Positions 35,047 to 43,434 of a DNA stretch of 64,000 bases are shown in pieces. The DNA comes from Pseudomonadota bacterium (GTDB lineage Bacteria > Pseudomonadota > Gammaproteobacteria > Steroidobacterales > Steroidobacteraceae): contig JAKAXA010000002.1 in NCBI GenBank assembly GCA_021816775.1, positions 1 through 64,000 of the forward strand, given 5' to 3'. How positions within the stretch are numbered: position 1 is the first letter of the stretch; every line of letters begins with the position of its first letter. The notes under the pieces are model-generated. The model was not told the DNA's origin. It did no database searches and saw only the letters and a program-made list of their open reading frames with translations. The translations under genes and the position numbers were made by a program.

Positions 35047-37878
35047 ATGCGCGTCCCCCGTCTGCTGGCGCTCAGCGCCAGCCTCTCCCTGTTCCTCAGC
35101 ATGGCCGTTCAAGCGGGGGTGGCGCCGTTCGATCTCGCCGGCCCCAATCTCGAGGTGACCGTGACTCGCCACCACGAGACGCTCCCGATTTCCGACGTGC
35201 CCAATCTCGCGGTGGGCGACCTTCTGTGGATCCGTGCGGATCTGCCGGCCACCCAATCGGAGCGCTACCTGCTGATCGTGGCGTTCCTGCGTGGCGCGAC
35301 CAATCCGCCGCCGGAGCGCTGGTTCCACGGCTGCTCGACCTGGGAGCCGCAGTGTGCCCGGCACGGCTTGATGCTCACCGTGCCGCGCGGGGCCGAGCAG
35401 GTGCTGGTGTTCCTCGCGCCGGAGACGAACGGGGACTTCAGAACGCTGGTCGGCGCGGTGCGCGGGCGGCCCGGGGCGTTCGTGCGGACCTCCCAGGACC
35501 TGAACCAGGCGATGCTCGACATTGCGCGGCTTGATCGCTACCTGGATGCCATCCAGTTCCTGGAGGTGAACGCCCCGGAGCGCCTGAAGGACGCCGCCCC
35601 GAAGCTCGCCCGCAGTCTGGCGATCAAGGTGAACACGAAGTGCCTGCAGCGCATTGCGCAGCTGCAGGCCCCCTGCCTCATGCGGGGCGGGCAATCGCTG
35701 ATCCTCAATGACGGGCACAGCACTTCAATCGTCGATGCGCTGACCTCGGGTCCGGCCTCTGCGCTGGCCATGGAAGCGAGCTATACGCCGCAGCTGAGCT
35801 ACGGCTATTACAGCCCGTACATCGCCTCGGTCATCGACATCGCGCGCATCTTCAGCTCCTTCACCACGGCGCAGTACGAGTACATCCCGGCGCTCGCGGC
35901 CCAGCACGGCGACACGCTGGCGCTCACTCTCAATACCCCGCCGTCCTTCCATGACCCGAAGTCGGTGCTGGTGACGGCGCTGCCGGCGATCGAGGCGCCT
36001 GAGCTCCCGCCGCTGCATGCGGTCAACCCGCAGCAAAGCTTCTGCATCCGCCGCAAGCGCCTGATCCTGCCCGTCGAGGGCGCTCCGCTGGTCTTCGCGA
36101 CGAATTACGCGCACCGCATGCGGCTGCGGCTGACCGAGGCGAACGGCCACACGATCGACCTGCCGGCGTGGGCGGATGCCAAGGTCGGGGGCTTCGTCGT
36201 CGATACCGGCCCCATTCGCGGGACGCAGTTCCGCGACACGGTGGACGGCGTACTGCACGGGGACTGGGGGTTCTCGCGTTACCAGGGGCCGCGCTTCCGG
36301 TTGGAAAACGCCTCCGCTGCGGGATGGTCGGTGGCGACGCCGGGCGATGCTGCCGTCATCGTCGGGCGGGATGATTCGATCCGCCTCGCCGCGCCCAGTC
36401 TGAGCTGCCTCAAGAGCATCACCGTACGCGACTCGGCCGGCACCGTGCGATCCGCGCACTGGACGGCGGTGCAGCCGAACCAGGTGAAGGTGCAGCTGCC
36501 GCTGAAGGATGCGCCGCCAGGTCTGCTCACCGTGCTGTTGAGCCAGTTCGGCACGTCGGCGCCGGTCCGCGTGCCTCTGGATGCCTACTCGGTGGCCGCC
36601 AGCCTCGACAGCTTCGTGCTCCATGCCGGGGACAGCCAGGGGATTCTCAAAGGCAGCCGTCTCGATGAGGTGGCCAGCCTGACGATCGACCGCGTCGTCT
36701 TCGTTCCGGGCGTGCTGAAGACGCATCACGGGGTCGATCAGCTCACCGTGACGGCCCAGGACCCGACGGCCGCGGCGCATCTGGAGCCGGGCGAAGCCGG
36801 CGTGGTGCGCGTGCAGCTGAAGGACGGTCGGGTCCTCACGCTCGACGGGGCGGTCGCCGCGCCACGGCCGAGTGTGGTGCTCATGGCCAAGAGTGTGTAC
36901 CTGTCGGGTACGGATGCGCCCAATCACATTCACCGCGGCAACGGCAATGAACTGCCCCAACATGCGCAGCTGACGTTCTCCGTGCGTGCCGTGGCGCCCA
37001 CGGTGTTCGACCGGGACGAGTCAATCCAGGTTGCCACGACCGACGGCCTGTACTCGACGACCCTCAGTCTGACGAACGGCGGCATCACGCTCGAGAACCA
37101 GCAAGTGGCCATTGCGACGCTCGATCCGGCCCGGGCCTTCGGGCCCTCGGCGTTCGGGCCGCTGCAGTTCCGGGTCATCGACGATGGGGTCAAGGGTGGC
37201 TGGCAGCCGCTGGCGACGCTGGTGCGGCTGCCGCAGCTGCACCGCCTGGTCTGTCCCGCCACGCCGAAATTCGCCTGCAAGTTGACGGGCACGGATCTGT
37301 TCCTGGTCGACGCCATCGCCAACGATCCGGCATTCAAGCATGCCGTTCAGGTGCCGGATGGGTTTCCAGGGTACGCGCTGCCGGTGCCGCATCCGGCCAA
37401 CGGTGAGCTCTACGTGAAGCTCCGCGACGATCCCTCGGTCGTGAACGTGGCGACGGTGGCGGTGGATCAGTTGCCGGCCCCGCACAAGGCTGCGGCCCGC
37501 AAGGCCCAGCCTGCGCCGCACCAGAAAGCGCCGCTCGGGGCTGCGCACAAGCAGCGGGCGGACACGACGTCTGCGGCGCAGGCGCCTCAGTCCAAGACAT
37601 CCGGCTCCCGGCCGTCAGGCTCCAAGAACGCGGCATCCGAGCCGTCGGCGAGTCCTGTGAATCCGCCGCACAGTACTCTCTCGGCACATTCGGCTCAGGG
37701 CCCGAAATCCGGTGAAGCGGGGCACGCACCGGCGGCCGCGCAATCGAGTGTCACGCCGCAGGGTTCGGCGAGATCGCAGGCGCCGAGTGCCGCGACCTCA
37801 GGGAAAGCCACGTCGAGTCAGCCGATGCTGCCGCCGAGCGCATCGCCACCGACCTCCCCTACGGCACCATCGAACTGA
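35047..37878 (+). CDS. Large exported protein of unknown function, 943 residues
   Basis: A signal peptide (1 to about 22, 'LSLFLSMAVQAGVAP') indicates export. The body (about 25-810) is mostly predicted beta-rich sequence with few Cys: 'WFHGCSTWEPQCARHG' near 95-110, plus a Cys pair near 200 and single Cys further on. The last 125-130 residues form a low-complexity tail rich in Pro, Ala, Ser, Lys and Gln, typical of a flexible or surface-exposed segment. I recognise no catalytic motif, lipobox, LPXTG or autotransporter barrel. An upstream in-frame extension to 34783 has no signal and is rejected. It stands alone between prfB (divergent) and a DUF1993 gene, with no operon partner, and no Shine-Dalgarno site is seen. 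Confidence 0.75.
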   Translation: MRVPRLLALSASLSLFLSMAVQAGVAPFDLAGPNLEVTVTRHHETLPISDVPNLAVGDLLWIRADLPATQSERYLLIVAFLRGATNPPPERWFHGCSTWEPQCARHGLMLTVPRGAEQVLVFLAPETNGDFRTLVGAVRGRPGAFVRTSQDLNQAMLDIARLDRYLDAIQFLEVNAPERLKDAAPKLARSLAIKVNTKCLQRIAQLQAPCLMRGGQSLILNDGHSTSIVDALTSGPASALAMEASYTPQLSYGYYSPYIASVIDIARIFSSFTTAQYEYIPALAAQHGDTLALTLNTPPSFHDPKSVLVTALPAIEAPELPPLHAVNPQQSFCIRRKRLILPVEGAPLVFATNYAHRMRLRLTEANGHTIDLPAWADAKVGGFVVDTGPIRGTQFRDTVDGVLHGDWGFSRYQGPRFRLENASAAGWSVATPGDAAVIVGRDDSIRLAAPSLSCLKSITVRDSAGTVRSAHWTAVQPNQVKVQLPLKDAPPGLLTVLLSQFGTSAPVRVPLDAYSVAASLDSFVLHAGDSQGILKGSRLDEVASLTIDRVVFVPGVLKTHHGVDQLTVTAQDPTAAAHLEPGEAGVVRVQLKDGRVLTLDGAVAAPRPSVVLMAKSVYLSGTDAPNHIHRGNGNELPQHAQLTFSVRAVAPTVFDRDESIQVATTDGLYSTTLSLTNGGITLENQQVAIATLDPARAFGPSAFGPLQFRVIDDGVKGGWQPLATLVRLPQLHRLVCPATPKFACKLTGTDLFLVDAIANDPAFKHAVQVPDGFPGYALPVPHPANGELYVKLRDDPSVVNVATVAVDQLPAPHKAAARKAQPAPHQKAPLGAAHKQRADTTSAAQAPQSKTSGSRPSGSKNAASEPSASPVNPPHSTLSAHSAQGPKSGEAGHAPAAAQSSVTPQGSARSQAPSAATSGKATSSQPMLPPSASPPTSPTAPSN

Positions 37879-38520
37879 ACGGCCTCGGCCGCCGCACCCG
37901 CGGGCGGGGACGTCTCCGGCGGTTCTGCAGAGGTGCGCGGGTCGTGGGCATGTCAGGTCCCCGGGACGATGCTGCGCGGCGCCCTCGCTTCTGGGAAATC
38001 GCACGGGAGTTGCCGGCCCTTTCGGATGCCGGTGCCCGGGTAGCCGCGCCATCGCCCCGTGTGCACATCTCCCTCGTCGAACCGAACGTGCGCTATGAGT
38101 GACCCGGGGATTGCCGCTGATCGTGTGCTTGGCGCACACCCACCGGCGAAGCCGGCGGACAGTGTGAGCATCGAGTGCCCGGTGCGATTTGCTGACGGGG
38201 CCGAGCCGCAAGTCATTGGCCCAGGCTTGCCGCTGCCGGTTCAATCGCTCCACCGCCGTGGCGGCATCGAGACGCTGTGGGGCTCGCCTTCGATCACCGG
38301 GCCCCGGGCTGAGGCCCGGGGCCTTGGGCGCCGCGGGCGCGCAACACATGCAGGTCAAGACCCCGGGGGTCAGCGCTCATCAGCTCGCACTGATCGGTGC
38401 GAAACTCGCGCAGCATCCACCCGTGGGGCGGGCCGATTGCCGTCCGCTGGACTCCGAGTGGTGCGCCGGCGCATCGGGCCGTCCGGCGGCAGCCCCGCCG
38501 GACGGCCGATCTGTTCGGCC
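37879..38520. other. Non-coding region with two strong GC hairpins
   Basis: No convincing gene lies in these 642 bp between convergent genes. GGCCCCGGGC, loop TGAG, GCCCGGGGCC (38300-38323) is a perfect 10-bp hairpin. A second, larger one at 38477-38507 lies near the DUF1993 stop. Short open frames on both strands have shadow-like composition. Confidence 0.5.
38477..38507. terminator. Perfect 13-bp hairpin after the DUF1993 gene
   Basis: GGCCGTCCGGCGG (38477-38489), a 5-base loop and CCGCCGGACGGCC (38495-38507) pair without mismatch, 13 bp beyond the DUF1993 stop codon on the minus strand. As with the hairpin after nagZ there is no T-tract. Its position suggests a 3'-end or termination signal. 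Confidence 0.5.
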
Positions 38521-39039
38521 TCAGACCATCGTCAGCGGAATACCGGCGAGATAGTCGCGCTTGCCGAGTTCGACGCCCGAGTGGCGCAGGATCCCGTACG
38601 CGATGCTGATGTGGAAGTAGAAGTTCGGCAGCACGAAGTGGTTGCAGTAGTCCACTCCGCGCATCTTCGCCTTGTTCTCCCGGCCCAACGGGAAAGTCAC
38701 CTCGCGTTCGGCCGAGCTGTCGATCTTGGCCTTGTCGAGCGTCTTGACGAAGGCGATCGTCTGGGCGATGCGCGCCTTCAGCGCGGCCACCGTCTGTTCG
38801 GTGTCTTCGTGTTTCGGCGGCTCGACGCCGGCGAGCCGCGCGCCGCCGTTCTTGGCCGCGTCGCAGGCGATCTGCACCTGGCGGGTGAGCGGAAACATGT
38901 CCGGAAACAGCCGCGTGTTGAGCAGTATGGCCGCATCAATGTTCTTCGCCGCGGCATAGGCTTCGGCCTTATCGAGCATCGAGGCGAGTGCGTTAAGTCC
39001 GATCTCGAACGAGGAAAGCGCTGCGTTTGACATCGACAT
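38521..39039 (-). CDS. DUF1993 family protein
   Basis: The protein has 172 residues from ATG 39039, which follows an AGAGGT ribosome site by six bases. It has the four-helix pattern of DUF1993: 'FEIGLNALASMLDKAEAYA', 'FPLTRQVQIACDAAKNG', 'VAALKARIAQTIAFVKTL' and the C-terminal 'YFHISIAYGILRHSGVELGKRDYL'. This all-helical fold is related to the DinB-like superfamily; the biochemical role is unknown. A TetR-type regulator remnant and palindromes lie just upstream, so it may once have been under TetR control. Confidence 0.85.
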   Translation of the reverse strand: MSMSNAALSSFEIGLNALASMLDKAEAYAAAKNIDAAILLNTRLFPDMFPLTRQVQIACDAAKNGGARLAGVEPPKHEDTEQTVAALKARIAQTIAFVKTLDKAKIDSSAEREVTFPLGRENKAKMRGVDYCNHFVLPNFYFHISIAYGILRHSGVELGKRDYLAGIPLTMV

Positions 39040-39066
39040 GAGATGACCTCTTTGTGCAATGAGTGA

Positions 39067-39080
39067 TGCGGCATGCCGCA
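39067..39080. repeat. 14-bp perfect palindrome upstream of DUF1993
   Basis: TGCGGCATGCCGCA is a perfect palindrome 27 bp upstream of the DUF1993 start codon. Size and symmetry fit a TetR-type operator. The adjacent regulator is only a remnant. Confidence 0.4.
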
Positions 39081-39146
39081 GGTGCCGTCCGTGCTCCCGA
39101 ACGAGCGCGGTTCGTGTCGCTGCGGGAATGATGCCTGTGCAAATAT

Positions 39147-39161
39147 GACGCATTCTGCGTC
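39147..39161. repeat. Inverted repeat GACGCA-TTC-TGCGTC
   Basis: Two perfect 6-bp arms with a 3-base centre lie between the DUF1993 gene and the TetR remnant. It is a second candidate operator half-pair, or a chance repeat. Confidence 0.3.
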
Positions 39162-39235
39162 CTGCGACGAGCCGAGCCGCCGCTGCGACAGCGGTCAAAC
39201 CGATCTTGAATTCCACAACAGTCGTGATCGTGCAG

Positions 39236-39508
39236 CGTTCGCTCGCAGACCCGGATCACAAGGGCTGCAGGCTGGTGAACTCAGCAATCGAGCTCGCGCC
39301 GCACGATGCGCACTTGCGGGCCATGATCACCGAGGCCTTCGGGCGCATCGAGTCGTTCGTCCTGCGCTGCGTGTGGGCCGGCCGGGCGGAGGGCACCATC
39401 CCAGCGGCGCTCGGCGCGCGCAATCTGGCCCGCAGTCTCTGCGCCGTCCTGCTGGGGCTGCGCGCGCTGGCGCACGTGCGCCCGGAAACGGCGCTGCTCG
39501 AACGGTGA
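39236..39508 (+). pseudogene. C-terminal fragment of a TetR-family regulator
   Basis: The frame reads 'ADPDHKGCRLVNSAIELAPHD', then helices ending in 'RNLARSLCAVLLGLRALAHV' and 'RPETALLER'. This is the ligand-binding C-terminal half of a TetR regulator (the 'GCLLVNSALELAPHD' type). No helix-turn-helix or sensible start precedes it; the nearest start would be a TTG at 39206 with no ribosome site. It is truncated at the 5' end and abuts an insertion-sequence remnant at its 3' end. Confidence 0.65.
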
Positions 39509-39516
39509 TCGAGGCA

Positions 39517-39777
39517 CTGATATCGGCAGTGCCGGCACATCCGCCGCCCCCGGCTCGCCCGCTACGGCTCCCCAAGTGCCCCGCACCGCGAACCGACATA
39601 CCCCTGCGGCCAGCGCAATCCCTCCAAGCGCCGCGCGCACGCCTCCTCGCTCGCAAGCCAGTCCATGAGCTCACTCCACGTGCGTCGATCATCCTCCCCA
39701 GCGGCCGGCAGGCGCTCGCTCGTGGCCATGCAGCGCATTTTGCCAGGGTGGGAGCTCGCCAGAGACCCCTGATGCAC
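39517..39777 (-). pseudogene. Fragment of an IS1595-type transposase (zinc-ribbon end)
   Basis: On the minus strand 'SELMDWLASEEACARRLEGL' and 'RWPQGYVGSRCG' match the N-terminal zinc ribbon of IS1595-family transposases. A stop follows at 39562-39564. In another frame 'RRMCRHCRYQ' supplies the second Cys pair, so there is also a frameshift. The first Cys pair has lost one Cys (YVGSRCG instead of a CxxC form). The DDE catalytic domain is absent. Terminal repeats were not found. Confidence 0.5.
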
Positions 39778-39923
39778 ATCGAGCTGTCAAGGCGGATGCT
39801 GAAACGACGCCCGATCTCTCCGCCATGAATGGCGAACTCTTGCGGCGCTGTTGCAGAACCAAGGCTGTCCAGGTTCTTCGCGAAGCCAGAAGCTGACGCA
39901 GCACGCCGGGAGACGGGAAGCCC

Positions 39924-41639
39924 TCAGGCCGTCAGAACGTGATCGACGAGCAGCTGCAGTCGCCGCTCACCCTGGTATTCGTTGACGTCCAGGCGGTACA
40001 CCAGCCGCCGCTCCCCTTCCGGCAGGGGCGTGCCGGCCTGGGGATCGAGCAGATTGAACGCAATGGCGTCGAAGGCGCGATCGCGCGCGCCCTGCACCCA
40101 CATCTTGACGTGACGCTCGCCCACCACGCGGGCATTGCGTACCGTGAACACGCCGTCAAAACACGGCTCAGGGAACGCCTGCCCCCAAGGGCCGCCCGCG
40201 CGGAGCGCTTCGGCTGTCTCGAGCGCAATCTCTTCCACATCGAGCTCCCCATCGGTCTCGATCGCATCGGCGAGCGCTCCGCGCGGCGTCGACCCGGCCA
40301 CCTGCGCATCGAACAACGCGGCAAACTCATCGAGCCGCGCTCGCGGCAGCGTCAGTCCGGCGGCCATCGCATGCCCGCCGAAGCGGCCCATCAGGCCCGG
40401 ATGGCGCGCATCGAGCTCGGCCAGCACGTCGCGGATATGCACGCCGGGCACCGAGCGCGCCGAACCGCGCAGATCCCCGTCTGCGGCCACGGCGAACGCG
40501 ATGACGGGACGGCGCACGCGCTCCTTGACACGGCTCGCCACCAGCCCGACCACGCCCTGGTGCCAACTCTCATCGAACAGGCACACCGCGCTGCGCTGCA
40601 CGGCGCGCGTGCGCGCCTCATCGAGTCCGCGGACCGCGGCAAGCGCCTCGGCCTGCATGCGCGCTTCGATCTCGCGCCGCTCGCGGTTGAGCGCATCGAG
40701 CCGCGCTGCGAGCCCCGCGGCCTCGCCGGCGTCGGCGAGCAGGCATTGGATGCCGATCGACATGTCATCGAGCCTTCCGGCCGCATTCAGCCGCGGCGCC
40801 ACCGCGAACGCCAGGTCGGCGCTGGTCACTCGCGCGAACGGCCGGCCCGCGGCCTCGAGCAGCGCGCGGATGCCCGCGGCGCAGCGTCCCGCGCGGATTC
40901 GCCGGATGCCCTGGGCGACCAGCACCCGGTTGTTGCCATCGAGCGGCACCAGATCCGCCACCGTGCCGAGGGCGACCAGGTCGAGCCACTCGGCCACCCC
41001 CGGCGCATCCCCGCCCACCAGAGCGGCCGTCTGGAGCCGCCGCCGCAGCGCTGCCAGCACATAAAACGCCACGCCCACCCCGGCGAGCGAGCGGCTCGCG
41101 AAGCGGCTGCCTGGCAGGTTGGGATTGACGATGACGCGCGCGGCGGGCAGCTCACTGCCGGGCAGATGATGGTCGGTGATCAGGACCTCGATGCCGCGCT
41201 CACGCGCCTCGGCGACGCCGGCGAGACTGGCGATACCGTTGTCCACCGTGACGATCAGGCTCGGGGCGCGCTCGGCCGCGACGCGCACGATCTCGGGCGT
41301 CAGCCCGTAGCCGAACTCGAAGCGGTTCGGCACGAGAAAATCCGCCTCGAACCCCCAGGCGCGAAGCGCCCGCAGCATCAGCGCGGAGCTGGTCGCCCCG
41401 TCGGCATCGAAATCCCCGACCACCAGGATGCGCCCGCCCGCGCGCTGCGCGAGCAGCAGCTCGGCGGCCGCCTCGACCGACTCGAGCGTGCCGACCGGCG
41501 TCAGCCGCTCGAGCGAGGTGTCGAGATCCTCCGCGCTGCGCACGCCGCGCGCGCGGTACACGCGGCTCAGCACCGGATGCATGCCGGGGACCAACATCCC
41601 GCCCGGCACGGGCGGGCGGCGCACCACTCGCAACATCAT
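39924..41639 (-). CDS. recJ: Single-stranded-DNA-specific exonuclease RecJ
   Basis: The protein has 571 residues from ATG 41639 (an ATGATG start overlapping the upstream stop). RecJ is a 5'-3' exonuclease in RecF-pathway recombination and mismatch repair. The DHH-family metal motifs are 'VVGDFDADGATSS' (Asp76, 78, 80) and 'ITDHHLPG' near 156. 'NPNLPGSRF' and 'LDLVALGTVADLVPL' follow, and the DHHA1 C-terminal part includes 'GRFGGHAMAAGLTLP'. An open extension upstream to 42212 is a shadow of the next gene. Confidence 0.95.
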   Translation of the reverse strand: MMLRVVRRPPVPGGMLVPGMHPVLSRVYRARGVRSAEDLDTSLERLTPVGTLESVEAAAELLLAQRAGGRILVVGDFDADGATSSALMLRALRAWGFEADFLVPNRFEFGYGLTPEIVRVAAERAPSLIVTVDNGIASLAGVAEARERGIEVLITDHHLPGSELPAARVIVNPNLPGSRFASRSLAGVGVAFYVLAALRRRLQTAALVGGDAPGVAEWLDLVALGTVADLVPLDGNNRVLVAQGIRRIRAGRCAAGIRALLEAAGRPFARVTSADLAFAVAPRLNAAGRLDDMSIGIQCLLADAGEAAGLAARLDALNRERREIEARMQAEALAAVRGLDEARTRAVQRSAVCLFDESWHQGVVGLVASRVKERVRRPVIAFAVAADGDLRGSARSVPGVHIRDVLAELDARHPGLMGRFGGHAMAAGLTLPRARLDEFAALFDAQVAGSTPRGALADAIETDGELDVEEIALETAEALRAGGPWGQAFPEPCFDGVFTVRNARVVGERHVKMWVQGARDRAFDAIAFNLLDPQAGTPLPEGERRLVYRLDVNEYQGERRLQLLVDHVLTA

Positions 41640-42652
41640 GTCATTGCCTCCAGCCCCGCGCGGGTGCGCCGCCAGCGCCGCCAGCGGTCGCGTGGTTGCA
41701 GGCACCACGCCCGGTCGTTCGCGAGCAGCCAGAGCCGCTCGAGCGAGCCGGCGCCGAGCGCCGCCACGGCCGGGGCGATCCAACGCCGATCGAGGTCCGC
41801 GAGCGCGCGCAGCAGGTCCGAGCCCGGCTCGCGCTGCAGCGCATCGCGCACTTCGAGCGCATGCAGCGCGGGCGCGAGCGTCCCGCCCCGCGCGTACGGC
41901 CACTCGGGCGGTACGGGGCGGGACTCGGTCCCGCCGAGGCGCGCCAGTCCCGTCAGGTATGCCTCGGCCCCGTACACCGCCGCGCGCGCCGTGCCGGCGG
42001 GCGGCGTACCGGCCGGCGCCGCCCCTCCGCCCCAGATCCACAGCGCCGAGACCGGCGGCTCGCCGCGCCCGGCGCGCTCGGCATTGAGCGGGTGATGGTG
42101 CAGCCACATTTCGAGCTCGGCGCCGAGGCGCCGCAGCACGCCCGCGCCGCTGCCGCTCGGCAGTGACTCGGCGAGGGTCCCGGCCGGCACGCGCGCCGGC
42201 TCGCAGGTGCACGGCGTCTCACCCGCCGGGGCCGCGAGCAGAAACGTTCCGCCGGGCAGCGGCGTGAGCGCGAATCCCGAGCCGGCGTAGACCGTGTTGA
42301 AATCGGCGGCCAGCCGCTCGGCCTCGGACGCGGCAAGCCGCAGCCGGCCCCGCCGCTCCAGATGCACCCGGCCGATCCCTTCGGTCAGGTGCAGCGGCTC
42401 GGCGAGCCACACCACCGGCCCGGGCGGCGGGCCCGCCGCGGCCGCGGCCGCGACGCTCGCCGGCGGCAGGTGCGCATAGCGCTCGAGCCCGAGCCAGCGC
42501 GCGGCCCACTCGCGCCAGGACCGCTCGAGCGCTCGGGCACGCGCAAAGCGCGTCAGCGACTCGATGCCCGCCAGCACGCCGCGCTCGCTCGGCGGCGCGC
42601 CAGGGTCGGGATCGAGATACAAATCCGTCAGGACGATGACGAGTTCGCTCAC
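41636..42652 (-). CDS. Conserved protein of unknown function coupled to recJ
   Basis: The protein has 338 residues and no signal peptide or membrane helix. It starts 'MSELVIVLTDLYLDPD'. The most characteristic segment is 'MWLHHHPLNAERAGRGEPP' followed by 'VSALWIWGGG'. This His/Asn/Trp/Gly pattern occurs in a proteobacterial family sometimes loosely annotated as phosphoglycerate mutase-like. The metal-binding residues of that superfamily are not evident to me, so I give no function. Its stop overlaps the recJ start (ATGA-type), suggesting coupled translation. It is divergent from the Mth938-like gene. Confidence 0.72.
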   Translation of the reverse strand: MSELVIVLTDLYLDPDPGAPPSERGVLAGIESLTRFARARALERSWREWAARWLGLERYAHLPPASVAAAAAAGPPPGPVVWLAEPLHLTEGIGRVHLERRGRLRLAASEAERLAADFNTVYAGSGFALTPLPGGTFLLAAPAGETPCTCEPARVPAGTLAESLPSGSGAGVLRRLGAELEMWLHHHPLNAERAGRGEPPVSALWIWGGGAAPAGTPPAGTARAAVYGAEAYLTGLARLGGTESRPVPPEWPYARGGTLAPALHALEVRDALQREPGSDLLRALADLDRRWIAPAVAALGAGSLERLWLLANDRAWCLQPRDRWRRWRRTRAGLEAMT

Positions 42653-42670
42653 GGGCGGTATCGTACCGTC

Positions 42671-43042
42671 ATGCGATTCAGTTTAGAGAGCTCAACGCAC
42701 GTCAATACGGTGCGCGCCTACTCGCCGCACGCGCTGCGCATCGGCGAGACGGTGGTGCGCGCGAGCTGCATCCTCACCGCCGAGCGGCTCATCACCGATT
42801 GGCAGCCGGCGCGTTTCGAGGCGCTCGAGGCGGCGCACCTCGAGGCCATCTTCGCGCTCGAGCCGCAGGTGGTGCTGATCGGCACGGGGACGCAGCAACG
42901 CTTCGCGCCGGCGCCGATTCGCGCGGCCTTCAGCGCGCGCGGCGTTGGCCTCGAGGTGATGGATCTCGGCGCGGCGTGCCGGACATTCAACATTCTGGTG
43001 CAGGAGGACCGGCGGGTCGCGGCGGCATTGTTCTTCGCGTAA
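42671..43042 (+). CDS. Mth938-like (DUF498/NDUFAF3-type) domain protein
   Basis: The protein has 123 residues from ATG 42671. Strands such as 'YSPHALRIGETVVRASCIL', 'PQVVLIGTGTQQRFAP' and 'GLEVMDLGAACRTFNIL' define the Mth938 fold, which is shared with the mitochondrial complex I assembly factor NDUFAF3. No catalytic residues are known for the family. There is no Shine-Dalgarno site; TATCGT (42659-42664) lies six bases before the ATG. It is divergent from the gene at 41636-42652, 18 bp away. Confidence 0.85.
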   Translation: MRFSLESSTHVNTVRAYSPHALRIGETVVRASCILTAERLITDWQPARFEALEAAHLEAIFALEPQVVLIGTGTQQRFAPAPIRAAFSARGVGLEVMDLGAACRTFNILVQEDRRVAAALFFA

Positions 43043-43434
43043 TCCGCGCCGGCATCGAGGAAGGCACAGAGGGAGGGGTTTCAACTCCACGACCCGACGC
43101 GCCGAACGCTGCACTGTTATTGCTTTTGCTGGTCGCGATCGAAATATCGCTATTGTTGCTTTTGTGTCGTCCGCCCCCTCCTCCCTGTGCCCTCTCCGGC
43201 GTCCCCCCCCGGCGGCATGTGTCGCCCGCGAGAGACGGGCGGTATGTTAACCGTGGCGGTTTTGCGCTGGCAAGCGTTTTTCCGACGCGACGCGAAAGTC
43301 AGCGCGCCGACCCGGCACAGCGGCACACACGCCGGCCCGCGTAAGCTCTATCTGTATTTTTTATACTTATTTTCAATAAGTTAAATAAATAACTTCGCGT
43401 CGAATCACATGCACTCAGCCGCCGCCCGGGCGGA
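43043..43434. other. Non-coding region with repeats and an AT-rich end
   Basis: Two near-identical 14-mers, TGTTATTGCTTTTG (43115-43128) and TATTGTTGCTTTTG (43151-43164), flank a small GCGAT/ATCGC hairpin. Positions 43352-43400 are very A+T-rich for this genome and include ACTTATT-TTC-AATAAGT (43365-43381). CCGCCCGGGCGG (43422-43433) directly follows the pcm stop. No gene is seen. This may be a terminator zone for two converging transcripts, or foreign DNA. Confidence 0.4.

Noticed and set aside
38059-39030. Plus-strand frame of over 300 codons opposite DUF1993
   Set aside because: It runs through two perfect GC hairpins and antisense to DUF1993, which has a good ribosome site.
39206-39235. 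TTG-started small gene for the TetR fragment
   Set aside because: There is no ribosome site and no DNA-binding domain; the sequence only matches the C-terminal half of TetR proteins.
42799-43344. Plus-strand frame across the Mth938-like gene and the following gap
   Set aside because: It is out of frame with the clear Mth938 domain, and its Leu- and Pro-rich runs come from the T-rich repeats.
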